Below the pieces are notes generated by a model that saw nothing but the letters and a program-made list of their open reading frames with translations, ran no database searches and was not told the DNA's origin. Source: Pontederia crassipes (lineage: Eukaryota > Streptophyta > Magnoliopsida > Commelinales > Pontederiaceae). Taken from it: DNA of 64,000 nt. Below are positions 1 to 10,179 of the stretch, piece by piece (position 1 is the stretch's first letter; each line of letters starts with the position of its first letter). The stretch is taken from positions 25,424,874 to 25,488,873 of the forward strand of contig CM060195.1 in assembly GCA_030549335.1 (NCBI GenBank), given 5' to 3'. The position numbers and the translations under genes were made by a program.

Positions 1-407
1 CTAAAAGTTATTGTGGAAAAGTAAAGATTTAAATTTAAGTTTACCAATCGAGAAAGACGAAGTAGAAAAAATGAGAATAAAATTCTTAATGAAAGGGACC
101 CCAACAAGAGAGAAATCAGAAATAATGATGAGTTGGGGTCCAACCTATTAAACTTAAAGTGGAAACAAATTTCTCATAAATATTGATCTAAGAAACTTGA
201 GAACAAAGTATTTTGATAAAAGAACAACTAAATCTATTGAAAACTCAATCAACTATAATTTACTTACTAGTTTGCTTGAATGTCAGAATCGAACAGAATG
301 GTTACCCATGCTCTCGGTTGACAAGTAAGCAGCAGATGATGAGAAGAAGTATAGTTCAACTATTCAACTCAACTCCGTTCTAGAAGAAGGAAAAGACTGA
401 AAATAGT

Positions 408-415
408 TATAAATA
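408..415 (+). promoter_or_regulatory. TATA-like box (TATAAATA) upstream of a short ORF
   Basis: TATAAATA lies 75 bases upstream of the ATG at 483, which is a normal plant spacing for a TATA box, a start site about 30 bases on, and a short 5' leader. The match is seen directly; promoter function is inferred from position only. Confidence 0.35.
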
Positions 416-482
416 AGAGCTCACAAAGGAGTGATAATTTCATCATTGAACAAATAGCATTAAAGAATTAAAAGAATAAAGT

Positions 483-541
483 ATGGGTAAGGGTCATCGT
501 GGTAAAAAAACAAATAAGAAAAGAATCAACTTTGAGAATGG
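483..541 (+). pseudogene. Possible first codons of a host gene cut by element C
   Basis: An ATG at 483 opens a frame rich in Lys and Arg (it begins MGKGHRGKK) that stays open up to the first base of the C LTR at 542 and ends in a stop a few codons inside the LTR. With the TATA-like box just upstream it could be the first exon of a host gene split by the insertion. Nothing in the window continues it, because the right flank of C is not reached. About 20 codons cannot identify a family, and it may be chance. Confidence 0.25.
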
Positions 542-2286
542 TGTAATACCTCAAAATTTTAATTAGGGGAATTTGGTCTTTTGGCCAAAACTCTCATGAT
601 CTCTCCTATTTAAAGACTCCAAGTCCCCTTGTTAATCCCCTTTTACCTCATTGTACGCGTGATGGCTAGGGCTTGAGTAGGAACCAAGGGAACAAGGAGG
701 AAGAATAGGAAGAAAGAGGAGAAGAGTAAACAAGGATTGAAAGATATGAAAAAGGGATCCAAATCCATCTCTTTCCTCTCAATGATTGCATGATTGGATT
801 GAGAGATCTAAAAACACCTTAGTTCTTGATAGGAATTGTAATTGAGAGATTTCATGCACTTCTCTAAATCCGATTTAGGTTTTATGCCTAGAATTTTATA
901 GATTTAATGGCTAGGGTTTGTGTATCATGATTATGTTCTTTCACGTTGAAAGAGATGAACCCGAAATCATAAACATTGCATGACTTTCCACGTTTTTCAT
1001 GTTCTTATGGTTCTCTAATGCTTAGAGAACATGCATGTATCATTCTTGATCATTTATATTGTCTATCCAAGAGTTTTGGGGCAAAATGCATAAAAATCAA
1101 GTTGGATGACAAAATTCTGGGTCGTGGCATGACCATGATGACCCTCAGAATGGCCGTAACTAAGCTACAGAACCCAATGGAGAAAAAGGGCCGTTCACAC
1201 CCATGATGGTAAATGTCACGGTCGTGAAAAGACAAGCACGATCGTGGCTACCTTGGCCACGACCATGAGTGAGCAAGAACGTGTCAACGGCTTCCACGCT
1301 CGCGATAGATTTTGTCACGACTGTGATGTTGCAGAGCATGGTCATGACCACCTTGGTGACGACCGTGAGCAATGAATGGCTGACTCGCGACAGTGCACAT
1401 GGGGCACAACCGTGACGAGTGACATGGCATGATCGTGACATACCCAACACGGTCGTGACCAACAAAGGCGCCCAGGTCATGGTCATGGACGTGACAACCA
1501 TGTCACGGGAATGACCGACCAATATTGACTTATGTGGGCTTATTTTCAAAGTATTAATAATATGTATTGATGATCAATGATTGTATTTGTACCTAGATAT
1601 TTGTATTGCATGTTCCTAGGTAATTAGGCTAAAATATGAAGATTGAGTGACATAAATGTTTGTTGATAGCAAAACATAATGAACCCAATTGTGGATGATG
1701 TTGCATGTCGACCCTCAATGGACTTTTATCGAATTTTCCTAGAATGATCGTTACACAATGGTGTGTGCATTTTGATATCGCCTTCGAACGAAATGGGAGC
1801 ATTGTCTCCAAGGATTAGCTATCCTATTGTGAGGAAAATGACATAAATTCCAATTATCAAAAGATATAATGTTAAAAAGAGTCAATGATCAAATGAATAG
1901 AATAATGCCCACGAAAGTGGAAGTCCGAAAGAGTTATGAGGCAATCTTGAGAAAGTTATGAAGTAATGAGGCAATGGTAAAGTTAAGTGCAAGTCACTTA
2001 ATATGCCTATGAGATTGTTATGAATATTCCCATATTAAATGTATGATGATGGTTAATTTTACATGTCTTACCATGATTTCATGTTATATGCATGCTGATA
2101 GATTATTGTTATTGATTCACATGTAGAATCATATGTGAAGTGCATGGCATGCATATGTCTATTTTTCTATTACATGGAAATGATATGCAAATCATGTCAT
2201 GTCCTGTTTAAGATCATAGCTTCACATTGCATGACCTTTACATACTCTAACTAGGAAACCCTACACCCTAGATCCGTGCAGGTAAT
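542..2286 (+). repeat. Element C 5' LTR, first part
   Basis: It starts TGTAATACC, a common start for plant chromovirus LTRs, and its first 1.5 kb aligns by eye with 54366-55856. Element F interrupts it at 2287 with target duplication GTAAT (2282-2286 and 22550-22554); the rest resumes at 22555. The middle (about 1120-1530) is full of CACGAYCGTG-like near-palindromes. Short ORFs here are chance products of that repetitive DNA. Confidence 0.85.
1120..1530. repeat. Cluster of CACGAYCGTG / GGTCRTGACC near-palindromes in the C LTR
   Basis: More than ten copies of a short palindrome-like motif, with variants such as CACGATCGTG, CACGGTCGTGA, TCACGACTGTGA and GGTCATGACC, are spread over about 400 bases. 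The same cluster is in the C 3' LTR at about 54835-55245. The motifs are CG-containing, and many variants differ by the C-to-T changes expected from methylation decay. The function is unknown; a protein-binding array is one possibility. Confidence 0.7.
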
Positions 2287-2974
2287 TGATAGTGATATTT
2301 GGGTTTTCTAGTGATAACTTGCTGAAATTAAGAAAAGGGTCAACTTTTCATTTTTTTGGTCTCCCAACTCACTAGCTGCAAGCGCACAGGTAAGTTGTAG
2401 TAGACTCAGGTTGTCGTGTCCACAAGAATTTGAAGTCTAAGGCACCCTAAAACAATCTAAATTAGTTCTACTTTAATGGCTAAAAACAGATTTTCAAAGG
2501 GAAGTGAAAACAGATTTTTTATGGAAAGTGAAATGATAACAGATTTTTGAGTTTTGGAAATTTATCAAAACTGAATTATAAATGCTAGAATGAAGTCTAA
2601 AAAGGTTCAACTATCAATGAGGAAAGTTCTTCTAGGATTTGGGGTTCATCTAAATTAATTAAGGATGGAATGGAACAAGTTATCATTAAATGTCCAACTT
2701 TTGATTCAACTTGAAAATGGCTATTCCCACAGCTCAATTGGCCTCTAATTAAGTAATATATGATTATATAGTTGTTATCTAGGTTGAATCAAAAGAGGGT
2801 CCTCACTGAAAATCAAGTTATCATTGGGCTCAAAAAAAAGTTCAATGATGATTTTTGCAATTCAAGGAAGTTTGGAATGATAACTTGCAATTGCAATCAT
2901 AAAAAGATGGAATCATTCCAATCAACCAAACCAGGATAAAATATACCAAATAATAGTACTTGTGTTCCATGATT

Positions 2975-4180
2975 CATCTCTGAATTCAAGGGAGATTTAA
3001 AATCAACCTCTCGGTTGCAAGGAAAAGTGAAATCCACACAAAGTTCTATTTGATTGGGGTTAAAAGACATTCAAACTTTAATGGGAAATCCAGTGATTAT
3101 ATAATGCTCCTAGGGTCATCTCTGACTCTCAAGAATGGCCTTAAAACTACATCTCAGTAGTGGATTAAAATGAGGCTTAACAATGGAAATCAGAAGTTAA
3201 TTAAATGAGAAAACAGAAATCAGCATTTCAGGAAAATCAGCAATGTAGATTGATGGAATTCAGGCTTGCCAAATGCCTCTTGACCCATCTCTGGACTGCA
3301 AGAGATTCCTAGAGTACACCTCTCAGTGATTTGAATAAAATAGGGATTAACAACTGGCAAGTCAGATTCCAAACAATCAGAAAATAGAATTCAGAATCAA
3401 AACTCATAAATCAGATTTTGGAAAAAGTCAAATTTGAATCCTAAATTGTCAAACATCTTGATTCATTTCTGAATAAAATCAGGACAAATATTAGCCTCTC
3501 AGCTATTCAATTAATCCAATCCTTGATGACAATCAGATCCAAAAGCCCAGGAAATCAGATTTTGGAATTCAGGAAACCAAAAATCAGGAAATCAGTATTT
3601 TAGAAATCAGAATTTTAAATCAATGGAAATCAGGCTTGCCAACTGATTCTTGACCCATCTCTGGACTACAAGACATCCCTAAAGTTCATCTCTCAATGAT
3701 TGAACAAAATCAGGGACTCAATTGGTAAAATAGATTCCAATAAGAAATCAGAAAAATTCAGAATTCTGGTTTTCAAAAATCATATTAGAAACAGTAAACA
3801 GATTTGAATCATAAAGAATGCCAAACATCTTGGTTCATTTCTGATCAAGATTGGGGACAATATCAACCTTTCAGTTGCTCTATTAATCAAATCCACAATG
3901 ACAAACAGATTCAAAAGTTCAGGAGTTCAGGTTCAGGAAGTTAAGAAAAATAGAAACCAGAAAATCAAAATTTTAGAAATCAGAACTTCAATTAAATTGG
4001 AATTCAGAACTTGACATTGATTTCTAATCCATTTCTGAACTAGGGATAGATCAAATGATAACTTCTCAGTTATAGATTATAATAGGATCCAACAATGGCA
4101 AGAACTAACTCTAAATAATTCTGAAATCTGAAAATCAGTAAATGATTCAGTGCAGGAATTAATCCAATCCATTTCCATCC
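2975..4180 (-). repeat. Tandem array of about 180 bp units in the F 3' LTR (7 units)
   Basis: A shared block, CATYTCTG followed 20-35 bases later by a TCTC-containing block and then AATCAGA-rich sequence, recurs at 2975, 3117, 3286, 3464, 3656, 3836 and 4030. The spacing is 142-194 bases. Units of two sorts can be told apart: type 1 has CATCTCTGGACT, type 2 has CATTTCTGAAT or similar. The same array is in every D/E/F LTR with a different unit count. Confidence 0.8.
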
Positions 4181-4401
4181 ATAACTAATCTAACTACTAC
4201 CCTATCCTAGAAGAAATGGAGTTTAGCTCCTCATGTTTACAAGACTTGACATCAAATGGGATAAGAAACATATACAAATCATCTTGGATAGAAGCTCTCG
4301 GCCAGCAGCAACTTCCAGCAGCAGCAGCTCCAGCCACCAGCAGGAAACATTCTCCCAAAACCTGAATGTCCAACCCCCCTCTCTCCTCCAGAAATTCCAC
4401 C

Positions 4402-4408
4402 TTTTATA
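4402..4408 (-). promoter_or_regulatory. LTR TATA box, element F left LTR
   Basis: On the minus strand this reads TATAAAA in the context GTGATATAAAAGG. The same context is at 21510-21516, and in D at 40559-40565 and 47572-47578. It sits about 1.0 kb from the inner LTR edge, so transcription would start shortly after it and include the tandem array in the leader. Confidence 0.6.
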
Positions 4409-5177
4409 TCACTCCTTTCCACCCTTTGATCAGCATCAGAATGTTCTAATCCTCCTGATTAAGTCATCTGTCCATTGTTGATAGTGATATTTGGGATTGA
4501 GTAGTGATAACTTGCTGAAATTAAAGTAAAGAGTCAATTTTTCATTTTTTTTTGTTTTGGTCTCCCAACTCACTAGCTGCAAGTGCACAAGTAAGTTGTA
4601 GTAGACTCAGGTTGTCATATCCACAAAGATTTAAAGTCCTAAACTACCTAAAAATAGTTTAGATTAATCCTAAGTAAGGTGGCGAAAATAGATTTTTAAT
4701 TGGAAATGAAAATAGATTTTTTAACTAGTGCAAAATGATAATAGGTTTGGGATTTTGGAAACTTTTGCAAAACTGAATTATAATTGCTAAATTATTGTCT
4801 ATAATGGTTTAACTATCAATGAGGAAGGTTCTTCTAGGATTTGGGGTTCATCTAGATTAATTAAGGATGGAATGGATCAAGTTATCATTAAATGTCCAAT
4901 TTTGATTCAATCATGAAAATGGCTGTTCCCACAGCTCAATTGGCATCTAACTATGTAACATATTGTCATATAGTTGTTAGCTAGGTTGAATCAATAGAGG
5001 GTTCTTACTAAAAATCAAGTTATCATTCAGCTCAATGAGGAGTTCATTGCTGATTTTTGCAATTCAGAGAAATTCTGCAATGATAACTTGTAATGGCAAT
5101 CTTAAAAAGATAAAACCACTCCAATTAATCAAAACAGGATGAAATATACCCAATAATAGTACTTGTACTCCATGATT

Positions 5178-6030
5178 CATCTTTGAATTCAAGGGGGATT
5201 TAAAATCAACCTCTCGGTTGCAAGGAAAAGTGAAATCCACACAAAGTTCTAATTGATTGGGTTAAAAGACATTCAATCTTAAATGGGGAATTCAGTGATT
5301 ATCCAATGCTCCTTGGGTCATCTCTGACTCTCAAGAATGACCTTAATACTACCTCTCAGTAGTGGATTGAAATGAGGCTTAACAATGGAAATCAGAATTC
5401 AAATGAAATTAGAAAATAAAATTCTGCAATTCAGAAAATCAGCAACAAGACTCTTAGAATTCAGGCTTGCCAAATGCCTCTTGATCCATCTCTGGACTGC
5501 AAGAGATTTCTAGAGTACACCTCTCGATGATTTGATGAAGTAAGGATGCTCACTTGGCAAATCAGATTCTAACCAGAAAAAGAAATCAGAAGAACAGATT
5601 TTTGAATAAATTCAGAAATCAAATTTTGAGAAAACAGAATTGAATCTTAAGTTGTCAAACATCTTAATACATTCCTGAATAAGATTAGGGTAAATATTAG
5701 CCTCTCAGCTATTCAATTAATCCAATCCTTAATGACAAACAGATTCAAGGAAATCAAATAAATCATATTCAGGAAGTTCAGAAAAATAGAAACCAGAAAA
5801 TCAAAATTTCAGAAATCAGAACTTCAATTAAATTGGAATTCAGAACTTGACATTGATTTCTAATCCATTTCTGGACTAGGGATAGATCAAATGATAATTC
5901 TCAGTTATAGATTACAATGGGATCCAACAATGGCAAGAACTAACTCTAAATAATTCTGAAATCTGAAAATCAGCAATGATTCAGTGCAGGAATTAATCCA
6001 ATCCATTTCCATCCATAACTAATCTAAACT
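5178..6030 (-). repeat. Tandem array of about 180 bp units in the E 3' LTR (5 units)
   Basis: Unit starts are at 5178, 5319, 5487, 5670 and 5866, spaced 141-196 bases. Compared with F, one type 1 plus type 2 pair is missing. The recombinant LTR has the same five-unit form at 12746, 12888, 13056, 13239 and 13435. Confidence 0.78.
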
Positions 6031-6557
6031 ACTACCCTATCCTAGTAGAAATGGAGTTTAGCTCCTCATGTTTACAAAGCTTGACATCAAATGGAATGAG
6101 AAACATATACAAATCATTGTTGATAGAAGCCCTCGGCCAGCAGCAGCAAGTCCAGCAGCAGCCTCAAAGCAGCCTCCTTCCTTGCTCCAAACCCTCAATG
6201 ACCAGCCCCCCTTCCTCCTCCAGAAATTCCACCTTTTTTATGACTCCTCTGCACCTTTGGATCAACATCAGAACATTCTTCCAACCCCTGATTAAGCCAC
6301 CTGTCCACTGCCAGAATTCCAGCTGCTGCAGGTACTTTTGTGGAGGAAAAAGTAGATGGTCCCCCCTACTTTTTCCACTTTTTGGCCACCTTTTCTCCTT
6401 GCTACAAAAACCCAAACAGCAAGCATCAAAGTTCTTGAGTAGTATTTTGACAAATAAGGATTAGGATAATGATAGTTACTAGCTCCAACTTCAGATGGGA
6501 TTAAGTGTTGTGCAGGAGTGATAACATATATCGATTTTAATGATTTTAGGGGCCCAG

Positions 6558-7080
6558 AATGATAACTTGTCACAAATCATGGAAATTATCCAAATGCAAG
6601 TGATTCAAAGCATTAGAAGCATCAAATGGACTGGATTAACAAGTGAGTGCATTCAGAAATCAAATATGAATGAGATTTCTAAGAAGTGATAACTTGGGTG
6701 CCCAAAAACGATAACTTATATGACTTAAAAATGATAACTTGTGATAACTTCAGTTGTGGTTATCCAAATGTGGTGAAATTTGACCAGCAATGAGTTAAAC
6801 AATAATAAGATGATTGCTTAAGGTCCCTATGCAGAATTAATGGTTTTGCATGTTAAAATGATAGAATTGCCCTTTAACGATAACTTGACACTTGAAAAAT
6901 GATAACTTGTTCAAATGGGCTTAAAACTTTGTACAAGTTGAGATGTGACTATCCAAATATGATTTATACATGATAATGATGGATTTAGGGCAAGAAAATC
7001 ATTGAAAATCAGTTCATTCAAAATAATGATAACTTGACACTTAGGAATGATAACTTGTCCTCAAAATGATAACTTATCAT
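6558..7080 (-). promoter_or_regulatory. GATAACTT motif array in E U3 (10 copies)
   Basis: Ten copies of GATAACTT, often extended to AATGATAACTTG, lie in about 520 bases. On the element's own strand they read AAGTTATC and lie upstream of the TATA position, where an enhancer is expected. GATAA is the core of the plant I-box, bound by GATA and MYB-related factors; that link is inference. Confidence 0.65.
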
Positions 7081-7280
7081 AGAATTTAAATATTAATGGA
7101 TTTTGGCATTTCAGAACATCTATGCACATGGAATTAAGTATGAAATGAGGAATATCAACTAGTTATCACAATGTTTGCATTCCAAGTATAATTGGCCCAA
7201 AAATAGGCAAAAGTAGGACTCGATATGTATGAATTGCATCTAAAATGGATTAGAAACATATAGTGATCAGCAAGTGATCA

Positions 7281-7321
7281 AACTCCCGCAAGCTTAGCCT
7301 TTTGCTTGTCCTCAAGCAAAA
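7281..7321 (-). other. Element E polypurine tract and adjoining hairpin
   Basis: On the minus strand the tract reads GCTAAGCTTGCGGGAGTT directly next to the LTR, with one G-to-C change compared with F. Just upstream of it (7300-7321) is a perfect 9-bp stem, TTTTGCTTG and CAAGCAAAA, around a 4-base loop. The polypurine tract primes plus-strand DNA synthesis; the hairpin's role is unknown. Confidence 0.8.
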
Positions 7322-8823
7322 CATTCAAAAATTAAGGATGAATTTGAATTTACCATCCACAAATGAATAGAAAAATCAGCTAAATAAGATCTAAATGAGT
7401 TTTCCACTTGGCTAACATTCCATCCCATTCTTTCCAATCCCAAATTCTAGCTGAGGAGTCACAAAGGTTAAAGCAAATTTAAGCCATGATAGAAGTACTA
7501 ATATTAACTAATTTGGATTGCAAAGATTGTCATCTTTACTAAAAAGTTTGAAACATTAATCTCTTCATGAACAGACTTTTAATTTCTTTGCTTAAACAGG
7601 TTTGAAAACTTGACTTTTATTCATGAGATGCATATAAACAGGTTTGGCACCTGATTTTTATTCATGCTGGTCACAGGATAAAAATCATGGCTTTATTTAG
7701 GAGAGGTTCCTTTTTGAAATTTTCACTCTCTTTATTCATATATGCATGCAATGCAAAATGCAACTTTTCATTTTCCATTTTTCTTTCTTTTTCATTCTGT
7801 TCATGAAGTGAGCAATGGTTCAAACTCAAGTATAGGTTAGATCCTTAAATGCAAATAGTCAAGAATTCCTAATTAACATGGCAGCAAGATCCTTGACTGC
7901 TTTTTAGACATCTTCTACTTTCCAATTAAACCATGAATGTAGCTAGTGTTAATCCACAAAAAGGAAAAATTTCAGCTAAAAGTTCATTCAAATGCATCTG
8001 AATTTATAATGACAATTAAAGCAATAAGGCTAATGGCCAAGTTGGCCACTTGGTATTGGAGTGCACCCACTGTCATAATGAAGTATTCTACCCATTTCAG
8101 AGTTAAAATGAATTCAGAATTGAGTTGGGTCCAAAAAATGATAATCGAGTGATAACTAGTGATAACTTATGAAAACCAATGATAACTTGCAAAATCTACT
8201 GATAACCTAGTATGATTTATGATATGAACATTAAAATCAATTGAAAACATAGTGTAAAGGTTAGAAAAGCACCAGGTTTCCTCCTCCAAGCTTATTCTCA
8301 ACACTGTCCCTAGTGTTGAAAATAAAAGGCAAGGGAGAGGGGTGGGTGGGAGTGAAATGCATGGAATTGGGCACTTGAATCCTCTTGTCACTTCATCCAG
8401 AAGCTTTGGGTGATCCAATCTTCATTAGTAGCAACTGATTCTGCAGAGAACCAAATGATATCAGTGAAATAGTAAAATCAGAGTTTTGAGTGCACAATTT
8501 CAACAATGCATTGGAAATTTCTGAAGTTCACTGAAATTAATCTATAACAGATTTGAATAACTAAAATGAATGTTAATTCAGATGATGATATGATCAATGT
8601 ATCATAATGAAAAAGATATTATCAGTTACCATTGAGTTTTCAGTGGAAAAATCAAAAGTAAAGGGTATGGGTACTCCCTAAATTTGAGACTTGTGAATTG
8701 AACTTGTTCCTCATCACTTATTCCTGCAAAAATAGAAAGATTAGGTTGATAATGCCTTGGGTTACCTCCCAAGAAGTGTCCTACTTTAATGTCTTAGGCT
8801 GGACATTTTTCCACTTCTTCATG
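7322..8823 (-). other. Element E non-coding region between pol tail and polypurine tract
   Basis: About 1.5 kb without a credible gene. It holds a hairpin (8756-8773) about 50 bases after the pol stop, a second polypurine-like tract near 8281-8290 (sense AATAAGCTTGGAGGAGG) and several GATAACTT motifs (8150-8210). It aligns by eye with F 15373-16800 and D 45010-46490. Confidence 0.7.
8756..8773 (-). other. Post-pol hairpin of element E
   Basis: The sense strand reads CTTGGG AGGTAA CCCAAG, a 6-bp perfect stem with a 6-base loop. Upstream is GACATTAAAG. The same arrangement follows pol in F (16744-16761), D (45060-45077) and I (62771-62787). Confidence 0.7.
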
Positions 8824-9558
8824 TCAAGGAAGTTTGAATAGTATGATATGATCAAGTAGAGATCTCAATTTGTGGACAGCTTCACTAATCAAGTATGGAT
8901 CTCTTAATTTGCCAATAATTGACCTTTGCTTCTCAGCTTGATTTTCTCCTCCATTGTACAAAAAATTCCCTAGCTTCTCATCCCAAAAATCCTCATGTAT
9001 GATATATGAATCCCCTGGACTAGGAGGAGGTTTCAGCTCAACAGGGCAGACCCATTCACTATCTGAAATGGAATGTATGATCTCAGCATTCAGCAACTTT
9101 AATACTTCCTTCTTGACCACTTCCTTCATGGTTGGATTGAGTTTCCTTTGACATTCAATGGAGGGCTTGTAGCTATCCTCCATGGGGATCCTATGCATGC
9201 AAATTGAGGGATTGATACCCTTAATATCATCGACAAAATAGCCCATTACCTCCTTGTACAACCTTAGTTTTTTCAGCAACTCTTCAACTTGATTCTTGGG
9301 CAAATTTGCATTGATAATAACAGGGAATGTTGAATTCTCTCCCAAGAATGCATACTTCAGGTTGTTGGGGAGAGGCTTGAGTTCCAATTTGGAAGAATTG
9401 GCTTGAGTTCCTTGGAGTTCAGCAGTGATAACTTCCTGAACTTGGTGCTGATTTCCTGAGTTTTCCACTATTTTGGACAGATTCAATGTTGTTTGGAATG
9501 CTGCAGCCTCTGGATCCTCTAATTCATTCAAATTATCAAATATTAGGCACCTTTGCAA
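8824..9558 (-). pseudogene. Element E pol remnant: protease/RT linker fused to a short conserved tail
   Basis: This frame continues the protease frame after one TAA stop (9589-9591). It covers the linker before reverse transcriptase (IEDPLQRC, then FLGENSTFPVIINA, then MHRIPMED) and the first RT residues (VVKKEVLKLL, ISDSEWV). In a full element such as B the palm and fingers domains follow. Here the text jumps in frame into a tail of about 70 residues (EDFWDEKLGNF, then KLRDPYLIS, then RSLLDHI) ending at a stop. RT, RNase H and integrase are therefore cleanly absent. The tail is shared with the D ORF, so it marks the D/E group. Its function is unknown. Confidence 0.75.
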
Positions 9559-9588
9559 TGGATCTTCAATGGGAATTACGGCAGAAAC

Positions 9589-10173
9589 TTACTGAACAAC
9601 TTGATCTAGCTGTCCCTCCTCAAAATCATTTTCCTGAAAGTTTGGTCTACTGATAACATGTGCCAAATTAAATTCTATCTTTTCCTCCCCAAATTGGAAA
9701 GTCAATCTGCCCTCCTTGACATCAATGACAGCCCCAGCAGTGGCTAAGAAGGGTCTCCCAAGAAGAATGGGGGTATTCAAGTCCTTATCCATGTCAAGTA
9801 CCACAAAATCTACTGGTATGTAGAATTTGCCAACTTTGAGGGGTATGTCCTCAATGATTCCATGTGGATACTTGATGGATTTGTCTGCCAGCTGTAGAGA
9901 CATATTTGTAGGCTTCAAATCTCCAACTTCAAGCTTCCTACAAAGTGAAAGAGGTATGACACTCACTGATGCACCCAAATCACATATTGCCCTTTGAATC
10001 TTCCTATTTCCAATTTCACAAGATATGGAGAAGCTTCTTGAATCTTTCAACTTGGGTGATAATTTATTTCGGATGATTGCAGAGGCTTCCTCAGTTAAGG
10101 TAATAGTTTCATGCTCCATAATCCTCCTTTTCTTGATTAAGATTTCCTTCAAAAACTTTGCATAGGAGGGCAT
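9589..10173 (-). pseudogene. Element E aspartic protease
   Basis: A retroviral-type aspartic protease domain of about 190 residues that would cut the Gag-Pol polyprotein. The active-site block is CDLGASVSVIP, with the catalytic Asp in DLGAS; the downstream ILLGRPFLATAGA block matches the conserved flap-side region of Athila/Tat proteases. It is read in the same frame as the preceding gag C-terminus, separated by one TAG (10177-10179), and as the following pol piece, separated by one TAA. The frame is otherwise intact, so the copy decayed recently. F 17095-17749 and B 27650-28236 are homologues. Confidence 0.8.
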
Positions 10174-10179
10174 CTCCTA

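Larger units (their letters stand above)
1..541. other. Left flank of the retrotransposon nest, possible host gene 5' region
   Basis: This is the only stretch outside the transposon nest. It is AT-rich and shows no resemblance to the LTRs elsewhere in the window. Near its right end are a TATA-like box and, 75 bases further, an ATG that opens a short reading frame running into element C. The last five bases (AATGG, 537-541) are the expected left target-site copy of C; its partner lies beyond the right edge. I recognise no protein domain here. Confidence 0.5.
2287..4478 (-). repeat. Element F 3' LTR, outer part
   Basis: It matches 19396 to about 21590 in the F 5' LTR at high identity by eye. 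It breaks off at 4478, where element E begins; the F sequence that should follow (as at about 21585) is not found after E. Read on the minus strand it contains the TATA box (4402-4408), then a leader with seven degenerate tandem units. Its outermost bases TGATAGTGATATT are the LTR end. Confidence 0.88.
4479..7280 (-). repeat. Element E 3' LTR (2802 bp)
   Basis: Ends are TGATAG...GTGATCA as seen on the plus strand. It is nearly identical by eye to 12054-14620. It is about 350 bases shorter than the F LTR, which two fewer array units explain. At the TATA position of F (about 6235-6245) the motif is degraded to a CATAAAAAA-like string. ORFs on the plus strand near 6051-6464 lie antisense to the element and are not supported as genes. 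Confidence 0.88.

Noticed and set aside
1050-1549. Overlapping ORFs on both strands in the C LTR
   Set aside because: They come from the CACGAYCGTG repeat cluster, which avoids stops; no protein family.
6051-6464. Plus-strand ORFs of 137 and 75 codons (also at 13620-14002)
   Set aside because: They are antisense to elements E and F, lie in LTRs and repeat wherever the LTR is repeated; low-complexity Gln/Ser/Pro products.
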